Assembly (NCBI GenBank): GCA_028689585.1
Contig: JAQVCW010000011.1
Coordinates: 1 to 64,000, forward strand
Direction: 5' to 3'
DNA: 64,000 nucleotides
Origin: Lachnospiraceae bacterium
GTDB taxonomy: Bacteria; Bacillota; Clostridia; Lachnospirales; Lachnospiraceae
Shown here piece by piece: positions 23,775 through 32,379 of this stretch. Made by a program: the position numbers and the translations under genes. The notes under the pieces are model-generated. The model was not told where the DNA came from. It worked only from the letters and a program-made list of their open reading frames with translations, and did not search any database. Every line of letters starts with the position of its first letter. The first letter of the stretch is position 1.

Positions 23775-25583
23775 ATGAGTGATAAAATGCGGGGAATTTC
23801 ATTTCCGAAGCTGGTACGTTGGACAAGAGATGAAATGGAAAGAAAAGGGACTATATTTGGCATGAATGAGTTTTATCAGGCGAAGGGGATACGGGCGGAA
23901 TTATTTGGAGAAAAGCTGGAAACGGTGATCGGTCCGGCAGCAGGACCTCATACCCAGCTTGCTCAGAATCTGGTGAGCGCTTATCTGATGGGCGGACGTT
24001 TTTTTGAACTGAAGACAGTGCAGATTCTGGATGGAGATGAACTGGCGGCCTGTGTGTCCAAGCCCTGCATCAATGCGGATGATGAGTGTTATAACTGCGA
24101 ATGGTCTACGGAGCTGACGGTGCCGGAGGCATTAGAGGAGTACGTGAAAGCCTGGTTTTTGATGAAGCTTCTGGCAAAAGAGTACGCCCTGGGAGAGATG
24201 GACGGCTTTCAGTTTAACATGAGTGTAGGCTACGATCTGGCAGGAATCCAGTCGGAGAAAATAGATACATTTATAGAAAATCTGAAGGATGCTTCTAAAA
24301 CCGGCATTTTCCAGTCCTGCCAGCGCTGGCTTGTGGAGCATATCGCAGAATTTAAGTATTTGACGGAGAAGGATGTGATGTCTGTCAGCCCGCATATCTG
24401 CTGCAGCGTTACCTTATCCACCCTCCATGGCTGCCCTGCCGGAGAGATTGAGCGAATCGCATCTTATTTGATGGAAAAAAAGAAACTGAATACGTTTCTA
24501 AAATGCAATCCTACGCTGCTGGGATACTCTTATGCAAAAGAGACTTTGGAATTGTTAGGGTATGACTATATTACATTTGATGAACACCATTTCCGGGAGG
24601 ATCTGCAGTATGAAGATGCAGTTCCCATGATACACCGGCTTCTGGAAAAAGGAAAATCCGAAAATGTTCTGTTCGGAGTGAAGCTGACCAATACTTTTCC
24701 AGTGGATGTGGCTCATGGAGAGCTGCCCGCAGAGGAGATGTATCTGTCCGGTAAGGCACTGTTCCCGCTGACCATGGGCGTGGCCGCAAAGCTGGCTGCA
24801 GATTTTCCGGAGGGACTGCAGATGTCTTATTCCGGCGGCGCGGATGCGGGCAATATTCAGGATATTATTGCCTGCGGCATCTGGCCTGTGACCGTGTCCA
24901 CCAGTCTGCTAAAGCCGGGCGGCTATCAAAATTTAAAAAAGATCGTAACTGCTGCGGAAAAACAGCCGGAAGGGGAGCATAGAGAGAATGCCGGAGCGGG
25001 AGTTGTGGATAACATGGCTCAAATCAGTCCTCAAAAGGACACGCCGTGGATAACGCTCCGATTTTCCGGAGTGAATGTGGATGAAATCCGCCGGTTTGCA
25101 GAAAACGGACGTCAGATGCAGCATTACCGCAAGGGAAAAAAGGCAGTGACCGGAAAGAAAGACAGGGTGGAGCACTGCAGTAACCAGGTCTACACCATTT
25201 GTAAAAAAGTCTGTAAAAACTGCGTGAATGTCTGTCCAAACCGGGCAAATACGGCGGTGGAGACAACCGAAGGGACGCAGATTCTCCATTTAGACGGCAT
25301 GTGCAATGAATGCGGCAATTGTATCAGTTTTTGTCCGCTGAGCCTGATCCCATACCGGGAAAAATTTACGCTGTACCGCACGGAGGAAGATTTTGTGAAC
25401 AGCAAAAATCATGGTTTTCTTCCCATGAAAGGCCCTGGAGACCGGGTTGGAATGATTTTGATCAGAGAAGGAGGGCATCTGACAGAACTGACACCGGAAG
25501 AGCTGAAAGAAACGGATAAAATTTCAGCGGCGGCCCGGGCACTGATTCTGGCGGTGCTGGAGAAAGAAGCGTATTTGATATGA
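23775..25583 (+). CDS. ygfK: YgfK-like selenium-associated oxidoreductase, short form
   Basis: This is a 602-residue protein whose start follows TAGGAGG. The N-terminal part (about 1-400) is the dihydroorotate dehydrogenase-like region of YgfK (VIGPAAGPHTQLAQN, FELKTVQILDGDE, SGGADAGNIQDI). The C-terminal part carries ferredoxin-type cysteines: CKKVCKNCVNVCP and CNECGNCISFCP. E. coli YgfK is about 1030 residues and has a GltD-like FAD/NAD(P) domain between these parts. Here that region is replaced by a short linker (about 400-465) with no GxGxxG motif. It overlaps the next gene by four bases. Its electron partner must therefore differ (inference). Confidence 0.85.
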   Translation: MSDKMRGISFPKLVRWTRDEMERKGTIFGMNEFYQAKGIRAELFGEKLETVIGPAAGPHTQLAQNLVSAYLMGGRFFELKTVQILDGDELAACVSKPCINADDECYNCEWSTELTVPEALEEYVKAWFLMKLLAKEYALGEMDGFQFNMSVGYDLAGIQSEKIDTFIENLKDASKTGIFQSCQRWLVEHIAEFKYLTEKDVMSVSPHICCSVTLSTLHGCPAGEIERIASYLMEKKKLNTFLKCNPTLLGYSYAKETLELLGYDYITFDEHHFREDLQYEDAVPMIHRLLEKGKSENVLFGVKLTNTFPVDVAHGELPAEEMYLSGKALFPLTMGVAAKLAADFPEGLQMSYSGGADAGNIQDIIACGIWPVTVSTSLLKPGGYQNLKKIVTAAEKQPEGEHRENAGAGVVDNMAQISPQKDTPWITLRFSGVNVDEIRRFAENGRQMQHYRKGKKAVTGKKDRVEHCSNQVYTICKKVCKNCVNVCPNRANTAVETTEGTQILHLDGMCNECGNCISFCPLSLIPYREKFTLYRTEEDFVNSKNHGFLPMKGPGDRVGMILIREGGHLTELTPEELKETDKISAAARALILAVLEKEAYLI

Positions 25584-28300
25584 GAATAGCGGAGGATTTA
25601 GATTTGTATGAGATTAAGGTAAATGGAACCATATATCAAAGTGAAACGGACGAAAAACTGCTCCCATTTCTGCGCAATGTGTGTAAGCTGAAATCAGTAA
25701 AGGACGGCTGCAGCGAGGGGGCATGCGGAACCTGTACGGTATTGATCAATGGGAAACCGGTGAAAGCCTGTGTTCAGAAATTGTCCAGACTGGCAGGAAA
25801 ACAGATACTGACGGTGGAAGGACTGAGCCAGCAGGAGAAGGAGGTCTATGTCTATGCGTTCGGGACGGCGGGAGCGGTGCAGTGCGGTTTCTGCATTCCG
25901 GGAATGGTGATGTGTGCCAAGAGCCTGCTGGATGTGAACTTAACCCCGACCAGAGCGGAAATTGCACAGGCGCTGAGAAACAATATCTGCCGCTGCACGG
26001 GGTACAAAAAAATAATTGATGCGGTGGAGATTGCGGCGCGGCTGTTTGCAGAATCAAATGCAGCAGGCGGAGGGAAAATTCCTATTCCGCAGGCAGAATA
26101 CGAATGGAAAATCGGCACCCGGGTTCCCCGTATCGATGTGCGGGAAAAGGTGCTGGGCACCGGAGAATATTGTGATGATATGGAAGTTCCGGGCATGATC
26201 TATGCCAGTGCAGTGAGGTCTGCCTATCCAAGAGCCCGCATTCTGGCGATTCACACAGAAAAAGCAAAGCAGCTCCCGGGCGTTCTGGATGTGCTGACGG
26301 CAGAAGATATTCCGGGAAAAAATCAGGTGGGGCATATTATTCATGACTGGGATACGCTGATTGCAGTCGGCACGGTAACCCGTTTCCTGGGAGATGCCAT
26401 CTGCCTGGTGGCAGCCGAGACACCGGAGCTTCTGGAAGAAGCCAGAAAACTGGTAGAGATTGAATATGAGGAGCTTCCATTTGTGTCCTGCCCGGAAGAA
26501 GCCATGAAGGAAAATGCACCGCTGGTACATGAAAACGGAAATCTGCTGGCGCATAAGCATATGAGCCGGGGGGATGCGAAAGGAGCCATTGAGGGTGCAG
26601 CTCATGTTTTGACGGAACATTTTGAAACTCCCTGGACAGAGCATGCATTTCTGGAACCGGAGTGTTCTGTGGCGGTGCCGGATCCGGACGGCGGTGTGAC
26701 GATTTATTCTTCGGATCAGAGTGTCTATACGACTCAGCGGGAATGCATGATGGTACTGGGGCTTCCGCCGGAAAAGGTCCGGGTGAAAAATAAGCTGGTG
26801 GGAGGCGGTTTTGGCGGAAAAGAGGATATGACGGTGCAACATCACGCCGGACTGGTGGCATTTTTACTGGGAAGACCGGTGAAAATTAAACTGACCCGTG
26901 GGGAGAGCCTGCTCATTCATCCGAAGCGCCATCCCATGTCCATGGACTTTACGCTGGGCTGTGATGAAAACGGACATATCCTCGGGGTGAAGGCAAAGGT
27001 AGTATCTGATACCGGTGCCTATGCATCCCTGGGAGGTCCGGTGCTGGAGCGGGCCTGCACTCATGCGGCGGGGCCATACAATTATCAGAATTTCGAAATC
27101 GACGGTTATGCCTGGTATACCAATAATCCGCCGGCCGGGGCATTTCGCGGCTTTGGTGTGACACAGACCTGCTTCTGCATCGAAAGTCTTCTGACCAAAA
27201 TGGCGGAGATCGTAGGAATTTCAGCCTGGGAAATCCGCTACCGCAATGCGATCCGTCCCGGGCAGGAGCTGCCAAATGGTCAGATCGTCGATGAGTCCAC
27301 CGGACTGGCGGAAACCCTGGAGGCGGTGAAGGATATTTTCGAACGGGAACCTCATGCCGGAATTGCCTGCGCAATGAAAAATGCAGGTGTAGGTGTGGGC
27401 CTGCCGGATATGGGCAGATGCGTGCTTCATGTGGAAAATGGAAAAGTATTCATCCGTTCCGGTGCATCCTGCATCGGTCAGGGACTGGGGACGGTTCTTG
27501 TGCAGATGACGGGAGAGCAGTTGGGACTGCCCCGGGAGGCAATCTGCTATGACGCATCCAATACTGTAAATGCGCCGGATTCCGGAGATACCTCCGGCTC
27601 CCGCCAGACGCTGATCACAGGGGAGGCCTGCCGGAGAGCCTGTGTGAAATTGAGAGAGGCTTTGTTCTTTGACCAACTGGAGAGGCTGGAGGAAGCTGAG
27701 ATGACGGAAGAGGCCGGCATGACAGAGAAAGCTGGCATGGCGGAAGAGAATAAATGGGGGATGGGGCGGATAAAAACAGCTGATTTTAAGATCACGGTAT
27801 CTGACTTGGCTAAATTAGACGGCCAGGATTTTTACGGGGAGTATTTTGCAAAGACAGATCCCTTGAATGCAGAGGTTCCCAATCCGGTTTCCCATGTGGC
27901 TTATGGTTATGCCACCCAGTTGTGTACATTGAATGACGATGGGACGATTAAAAAAATATATGCAGCCCACGATGTGGGGCGGGCCATTAATCCTTTATCT
28001 CTGGAAGGACAGATTGAGGGGGGTGTGGTGATGGCAGCCGGATTTGCGCTGACGGAGCAGTATCCGCTGGTAAACTGCAGGCCGACAGCGAAATTTGGCA
28101 CACTGGGATTGTTCCGTGCCAATAAGGCTCCGGAGGTGGAGAGCATTATAGTAGAAAAACCGGGCCTGAATGTGGCCTGCGGCGCCATTGGGATTGGAGA
28201 GATCACTTCAATTCCTACGGCACCCGCGATTGCCGGAGCATATTACGCCAGAGATGGGGTATTTCAGACTTCGCTTCCGCTGAAGAACACTCCTTATTAG
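25580..28300 (+). CDS. xdh: Selenium-dependent xanthine dehydrogenase-type molybdenum hydroxylase
   Basis: This 906-residue single-chain enzyme has an N-terminal 2Fe-2S domain (GCSEGACGTC and later KAC), a second 2Fe-2S domain (CGFCIPGMV, NNICRCTGY), and then large molybdopterin domains (GGGFGGKED, AFRGFGVTQT, GQGLGTVLVQ, GAIGIGE). There is no FAD domain, typical for the selenium-dependent XDH group matured by YqeB/YqeC. Residues about 704-730 are an extra repeat (AEMTEE, AGMTEK, AGMAEE) between conserved parts. It probably hydroxylates purines such as hypoxanthine, xanthine or related substrates. It is coupled to ygfK by an ATGA overlap. Confidence 0.9.
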   Translation: MRIAEDLDLYEIKVNGTIYQSETDEKLLPFLRNVCKLKSVKDGCSEGACGTCTVLINGKPVKACVQKLSRLAGKQILTVEGLSQQEKEVYVYAFGTAGAVQCGFCIPGMVMCAKSLLDVNLTPTRAEIAQALRNNICRCTGYKKIIDAVEIAARLFAESNAAGGGKIPIPQAEYEWKIGTRVPRIDVREKVLGTGEYCDDMEVPGMIYASAVRSAYPRARILAIHTEKAKQLPGVLDVLTAEDIPGKNQVGHIIHDWDTLIAVGTVTRFLGDAICLVAAETPELLEEARKLVEIEYEELPFVSCPEEAMKENAPLVHENGNLLAHKHMSRGDAKGAIEGAAHVLTEHFETPWTEHAFLEPECSVAVPDPDGGVTIYSSDQSVYTTQRECMMVLGLPPEKVRVKNKLVGGGFGGKEDMTVQHHAGLVAFLLGRPVKIKLTRGESLLIHPKRHPMSMDFTLGCDENGHILGVKAKVVSDTGAYASLGGPVLERACTHAAGPYNYQNFEIDGYAWYTNNPPAGAFRGFGVTQTCFCIESLLTKMAEIVGISAWEIRYRNAIRPGQELPNGQIVDESTGLAETLEAVKDIFEREPHAGIACAMKNAGVGVGLPDMGRCVLHVENGKVFIRSGASCIGQGLGTVLVQMTGEQLGLPREAICYDASNTVNAPDSGDTSGSRQTLITGEACRRACVKLREALFFDQLERLEEAEMTEEAGMTEKAGMAEENKWGMGRIKTADFKITVSDLAKLDGQDFYGEYFAKTDPLNAEVPNPVSHVAYGYATQLCTLNDDGTIKKIYAAHDVGRAINPLSLEGQIEGGVVMAAGFALTEQYPLVNCRPTAKFGTLGLFRANKAPEVESIIVEKPGLNVACGAIGIGEITSIPTAPAIAGAYYARDGVFQTSLPLKNTPY

Positions 28301-28337
28301 TACAAGCGAAATATAAGGTTATTTAGGAGCACTTACA

Positions 28338-28500
28338 CTATAGCAGTCTTCAAAAATACCGACACAGTTCAGCCACACAAGCAGGCATATCACTGCGTTG
28401 TCGTCAATGAGCCGATGCCCGCATCGGCTCATTCCTCCGCCTTATGCTGCACACACTTGTGTGACTTCCTTTGTGCCGCTATTTTTGAAGACTGTTATAG
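28338..28500. repeat. MITE-like element with 21-bp terminal inverted repeats
   Basis: The left end CTATAGCAGTCTTCAAAAAT at 28338 and the right end at 28480-28500 are inverted copies with one mismatch over 21 bases. Inside, CACACAAG pairs with CTTGTGTG, and the tip is a perfect 13-bp hairpin AATGAGCCGATGC (28406-28418) / GCATCGGCTCATT (28421-28433). The whole 163 bases can fold into one long structure. There is no coding frame. It lies 37 bases after the xdh stop. Confidence 0.8.
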
Positions 28501-28553
28501 GTGGACGAAAGAACCGTCCCTCTATTTCAGGGGACGAAAGAACCGTCCCCTAT
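28501..28553. repeat. GGGGACGGTTCTT repeat cluster, two inverted cores
   Basis: Two copies of GGACGAAAGAACCGTCCC, each a small inverted repeat, lie at 28503-28521 and 28530-28550. On the minus strand the second reads TAGGGGACGGTTC and its TAG is the stop codon of the Crp/Fnr gene. Confidence 0.85.
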
Positions 28554-29212
28554 TTCAAAACAAAGTGATTTCGTTCAAAAAGCAGCAGCCCTTCCGCCTG
28601 CATTTTTCCCAGTTCATTGGACATGGCACTGCGGTCCACGGACAGGTAATCGGCCAGTTGCTGGCGGTTGAAAGGAATATCAAAGGAAGAGGAGCCCTTG
28701 CGGACCGCCTGGGAAGACAGATAGGAAAGGAGCTTTTCTCTTGTAGTGCGCTGGGCCATATGGGTGAGTTTTTCATTCATTTTTAGATTTTTTCCGGCCA
28801 GTACAGACATCAGGTTGCGAATCAGCCTGGTATGGAATTCGCAGGAGGAGGAGCAGGTGGTGAGCACGTGACGGACGTCCAGAAACAGGATAACTGCCGG
28901 TTCTGATGCCAGCGCATTGACATTTAAAACAGCGCCGGGCATACAGGCATATACCTCGCCAAAGAGTTCGCCGGGACCAACTTCCGAGAGAATATTCCGG
29001 TTTCCCCAGAAATCCTCCTGAAGGATGTGGACACATCCGGTCAGAACCATTCCCATGGAATTAATTTCTTCTCCGAAACGAAAAATGAACTGATTTTTTT
29101 CATAGCTGCTGGTGGTGACCGAAAGGCATCCCAGCATTGCTTCCATTTCTTTCTCCGTTACGCCGCTAAACAGTGGCGATTTTTTTATGGCAGCCAGATA
29201 ATTCTGATACAT
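28550..29212 (-). CDS. Crp/Fnr family regulator, probable HcpR-like activator of hcp
   Basis: This is a 220-residue protein. The N-terminal cyclic-nucleotide-like barrel (about 15-130) has FRFGEEINSMGMVLTGCVHIL and GPGELFGEVYAC. The long dimer helix follows, then a C-terminal helix-turn-helix (NRQQLADYLSVDRSAMSNELGKMQAEGLL). The cAMP-contact Arg-Ser pair is not seen, so the ligand is probably not cAMP. It is divergent from hcp, with a palindrome GTTGTA-AA-TACAAC between them. That context matches HcpR-type regulators that sense nitrosative stress. The stop codon is the TAG of a repeat element. Confidence 0.85.
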   Translation of the reverse strand: MYQNYLAAIKKSPLFSGVTEKEMEAMLGCLSVTTSSYEKNQFIFRFGEEINSMGMVLTGCVHILQEDFWGNRNILSEVGPGELFGEVYACMPGAVLNVNALASEPAVILFLDVRHVLTTCSSSCEFHTRLIRNLMSVLAGKNLKMNEKLTHMAQRTTREKLLSYLSSQAVRKGSSSFDIPFNRQQLADYLSVDRSAMSNELGKMQAEGLLLFERNHFVLK

Positions 29213-29260
29213 GATTTCACTCCTTTGAAAATCCGTTTTGATAATAAAAATTTTATATAT

Positions 29261-29302
29261 GTTGTAAATACAACGGAAATATAATTATTGTTATAGTATA
29301 CT
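29261..29302 (+). promoter_or_regulatory. Crp/Fnr operator and hcp promoter (class II geometry)
   Basis: GTTGTA-AA-TACAAC (29261-29274) is a perfect inverted repeat, and TATACT (29297-29302) is the -10. With transcription starting about seven bases after the -10, the palindrome centre lies near -41.5. It replaces the -35 hexamer (CGGAAA, poor), as in class II Crp/Fnr activation. Confidence 0.6.
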
Positions 29303-29355
29303 TCTGCCATGAAGTCAAGAAAACTCTCAGAATGTCCCAATATAAGGAGGAAAAA

Positions 29356-30990
29356 ATGGAAGCTGGTAAAAAGGAAATGTTTTGTTTTCAATGTGAACAG
29401 ACTGCAGGCTGCAGCGGATGTACCGGGAGGGCCGGTGTCTGCGGAAAGACATCAAACACATCAAAACTGCAGGATAAGTTGACCGGGAAATTGATAGGCC
29501 TGGCGCGGGCATCTTCCGGCAATCAAACTTGCGAACGAACCCACAGAGTCATGATTGAAGGTTTGTTTACCACCATCACCAATGTGAATTTCAATGACAA
29601 GACCGTTGAAGAACAGATTAAGGCAGTGGAACAGGCGAAAGAGGCATTGATCCCGGGGTGCGGCAGTTGCGCCTCTCCATGCGCAAAAAATGATGATTAT
29701 GACATGGAAGAACTCTGGAATGCCGATGAGGATATCCGTTCTTTGAAGTCTCTTATTTTATTTGGCATTCGTGGTATGGCGGCTTATGCTTATCATGCTA
29801 TGGTTTTGGGCTATATGGATGAAGAAGTGAATGCATTCCTTTTTGAAGGGATGTTTGCAGTGGGAGAAGATTTGGAAATGGGGCAGCTTCTGCCGGTAGC
29901 CCTGAAGGTCGGAGCGGTGAATTTGAAATGCATGGAACTGCTGGATCGGGCAAATACGGAAACCTACGGAACTCCGGTTCCAACCACGGTTTCTATGATG
30001 GTGGAAAAAGGACCGTTTATTGTGGTGACGGGGCATGACCTGAAGGATCTGGAGCTTTTGCTCAAGCAGACGGAAGGAAAAGGCATCTCCGTGTATACTC
30101 ATGGTGAAATGCTTCCGGCTCACGCTTATCCGAAACTGAAGGCATATTCCCATCTAAAGGGAAATTTTGGCACTGCATGGCAGAATCAGCAGAAAGAATT
30201 TGCCAGTCTGCCTGCCCCGGTTCTATTTACAACCAATTGCCTGATGCCGCCAAAGGACAGCTATCGCGACCGGGTATTTACCACGGAAGTAGTTTCCTAT
30301 CCCGAAATGGTACACATCAGTGAGACAGAAGATAAAGAAATGGAAAAAGATTTTACGCCGGTGATTCAAAAAGCCCTGGAACTGGGCGGCTTTGAGCAGG
30401 ATACTATCTTTACCGGCATAAATGGTGGAAGTCAGGTAACCACCGGTTTTGGTCATGGCGCTGTACTTGGTGTGGCTGACACAGTGATCGAAGCGGTAAA
30501 ATCAGGAGCAATCCGCCACTTCTTCCTGGTGGGCGGCTGCGATGGTGCAAGGACAGGCCGCAATTATTATACAGAATTCGTGAAGCAGACGCCTTCCGAT
30601 ACCATCATCCTGACCCTGGCCTGTGGAAAGTACCGTTTTAACGATCTGGATCTGGGAACCATCGCCGGTCTGCCCCGCATTCTGGATATGGGGCAGTGCA
30701 ACGACGCATATTCTGCGATCAAGGTGGCAGTGGCTCTTGCAGAGGCATTTCAATGTGACGTGAATGAACTGCCGCTGTCCATGATCCTGTCCTGGTACGA
30801 GCAGAAGGCAGTCTGTATCCTGCTGACTCTGCTGCATCTTGGAATTAAAAACATCCTTCTCGGACCATCCCTGCCGGCATTTATCTCGCCGAATGTATGG
30901 AAAGTGCTGGTGGATAATTACAATATAGCTCCGATTTCCACACCGGAAGAAGATCTGAAAAAAATAGGGGACGGTTCTTCGAAAAAATAG
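29356..30990 (+). CDS. hcp: Hydroxylamine reductase (hybrid cluster protein)
   Basis: This is a 544-residue protein. AGGAGG precedes the ATG at 29356; an upstream in-frame ATG at 29332 is rejected. Cys10, Cys13, Cys22 and Cys29 (FCFQCEQ...CSGCTGRAGVCG) bind the N-terminal Fe-S cluster. PGCGSCASPC, GINGGSQVTTGFGHG and VGGCDGARTGRNYYTEF are hybrid-cluster and active-site segments. Hcp reduces nitric oxide or hydroxylamine in anaerobes. Divergent control by the adjacent Crp/Fnr protein is likely. After the family end ISTPEEDLKK, the tail IGDGSSKK and the stop codon are encoded by a GGGGACGGTTCTT repeat. Confidence 0.95.
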   Translation: MEAGKKEMFCFQCEQTAGCSGCTGRAGVCGKTSNTSKLQDKLTGKLIGLARASSGNQTCERTHRVMIEGLFTTITNVNFNDKTVEEQIKAVEQAKEALIPGCGSCASPCAKNDDYDMEELWNADEDIRSLKSLILFGIRGMAAYAYHAMVLGYMDEEVNAFLFEGMFAVGEDLEMGQLLPVALKVGAVNLKCMELLDRANTETYGTPVPTTVSMMVEKGPFIVVTGHDLKDLELLLKQTEGKGISVYTHGEMLPAHAYPKLKAYSHLKGNFGTAWQNQQKEFASLPAPVLFTTNCLMPPKDSYRDRVFTTEVVSYPEMVHISETEDKEMEKDFTPVIQKALELGGFEQDTIFTGINGGSQVTTGFGHGAVLGVADTVIEAVKSGAIRHFFLVGGCDGARTGRNYYTEFVKQTPSDTIILTLACGKYRFNDLDLGTIAGLPRILDMGQCNDAYSAIKVAVALAEAFQCDVNELPLSMILSWYEQKAVCILLTLLHLGIKNILLGPSLPAFISPNVWKVLVDNYNIAPISTPEEDLKKIGDGSSKK

Positions 30991-31246
30991 GGGAAAAAGT
31001 AGGGGACGGTTCTTCGAAAAAAAATAGGGGACGGTTCTTTGATCCCGCCCTGTGTGCAGAACATTGCCAGGCTAAATCTTTGTGGGAGGAAGAACCGTCC
31101 CCGTATTGATTCTGGCCTGTGCAGAGCGTTGCCCAGGCAGAAGCTTTAAGGGATGGTTGCAGATCATCTTTTTACTTGCCGCCCGGAAAGCGTTCTCATT
31201 TCAAGGCTGAACTGCAACGAGGGACGAAAGAACCGTCCCCGTATTG
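30966..31246. repeat. GGGGACGGTTCTT repeat cluster 4
   Basis: TAGGGGACGGTTCTTCGAAAAAA occurs in three close copies from 30966, the first inside the hcp coding end. A longer unit follows with CTGTGTGCAGAACATTGCC and GGAAGAACCGTCCCCGTATTG (about 31045-31107), then a diverged unit and a final GGGACGAAAGAACCGTCCCC near 31221-31240. The unit matches clusters 2 and 5. 31247-31410 shows nothing further. Confidence 0.88.
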
Positions 31247-31413
31247 ACGAAACAGGAATAACGTGTTATAAATAAAAATATTCACCGGATTTCTATACCG
31301 GTTAATGATTCAATTCTGGCAGATCGCCATAAATTCTCTCAGCAAAAAAGTCAGTAAAGGGGTGGGCGCCTATGAAGTAGTAGCAATTTTTGTGTTATAA
31401 AATAGAAAACCCG

Positions 31414-31442
31414 TTGCAGGAAAATTATTCTATCAGTATAAT
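31414..31442 (+). promoter_or_regulatory. Sigma-A promoter of the PD-(D/E)XK gene
   Basis: TTGCAG (31414-31419) and TATAAT (31437-31442) are 17 bases apart, with AAAAGGAG and the ATG immediately downstream. Confidence 0.7.
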
Positions 31443-31456
31443 AAAAGGAGAAGTGC

Positions 31457-32377
31457 ATGACAGGAAAAATGCTTTCAAAAGCGCAGCGGATACAATGGCA
31501 TCCGGCATTTGTGGCCTCTGTTCAAATTGAACTGGAAGGAGAGGGAGAAAATCTTGTATTCGAACCGGAACATTTACTGAGCAAAAAGCCACTGCAGATT
31601 GATCTTTTAATCATCAGAAAAAAGAAAGAAATACCGGTTAAAAAGAATATCGGAAAACGATTCCGGACACATAACATTATGGAATATAAAAGTCCGTCAG
31701 ATTCCCTGAGCATCAATGACTTTTATAAGGTCTACGGTTATACCTGCTTTTACCAGTCTGATACGGAAAAGGTAGGAGAGATATCACCGGGGGAACTTAC
31801 CATTACGTTTGTGTGCAGCAATTTTCCGGAAAAGCTGGTGCAGCATATCACACAGAAAAGAAAGGTTACGGTAACAGAGGCAGAGAAAGGGATCTACTAC
31901 ATGGACGGAGATGAATTTCCCATGCAGTTGATCATCACAAAACAGTTGTCAAAGGAAGCCAATTTCTGGCTGAGCAGGCTGCGGAATGATATTGAGACAG
32001 TGGATGACATTGATGAACTATCGGTGGAGTATGGAAAACATAAAGAATCAAAATTGTATCAGGCTGCAATGGATGTAATCTTAAAAGCAAACTGGGAAAA
32101 AGCAGAGGAGGCGAAGGAAATGTGCGATGCATTAAATGAACTTTTTGCAAAGGAGCTGGAAGAAAAAGAAGCTCATGGTGAAGAAAAGGGCAAAGAGATA
32201 GGGAAAGAGATAGGAAAGGAAATAGGAAAGAAAATAGGAAAAGAAATAGGGCAAAAAGCAATTTTAGTACTGATTTCTGCCATGAGTAAGGGCGGCGAAG
32301 CGGAGGCGATTCCAAGATTATCGGAGGATGAAGAGTTTCTCAGAGAGATGTGCGTGAAGTATAAGATTGAACTTTGA
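31457..32377 (+). CDS. PD-(D/E)XK nuclease-fold protein (Rpn/transposase-like family)
   Basis: This is a 306-residue protein. The N-terminal half shows a PD-(D/E)XK-like core: Asp49 in LQIDLLIIRKK, then Glu76-Tyr-Lys78 in IMEYKSPSD. Proteins with this fold and length are common in Lachnospiraceae and related to the PDDEXK/Rpn group. The C-terminal half is helical with a low-complexity run of KEIG repeats (about 244-268), then ILVLISAMSKGGEAEAIPRLS. It has its own promoter. GGGGACGG repeat clusters flank it on both sides and its 3' third is duplicated downstream. The biological role is unknown; recombination-promoting activity is known only for related Rpn proteins. Confidence 0.65.
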   Translation: MTGKMLSKAQRIQWHPAFVASVQIELEGEGENLVFEPEHLLSKKPLQIDLLIIRKKKEIPVKKNIGKRFRTHNIMEYKSPSDSLSINDFYKVYGYTCFYQSDTEKVGEISPGELTITFVCSNFPEKLVQHITQKRKVTVTEAEKGIYYMDGDEFPMQLIITKQLSKEANFWLSRLRNDIETVDDIDELSVEYGKHKESKLYQAAMDVILKANWEKAEEAKEMCDALNELFAKELEEKEAHGEEKGKEIGKEIGKEIGKKIGKEIGQKAILVLISAMSKGGEAEAIPRLSEDEEFLREMCVKYKIEL

Positions 32378-32379
32378 AA

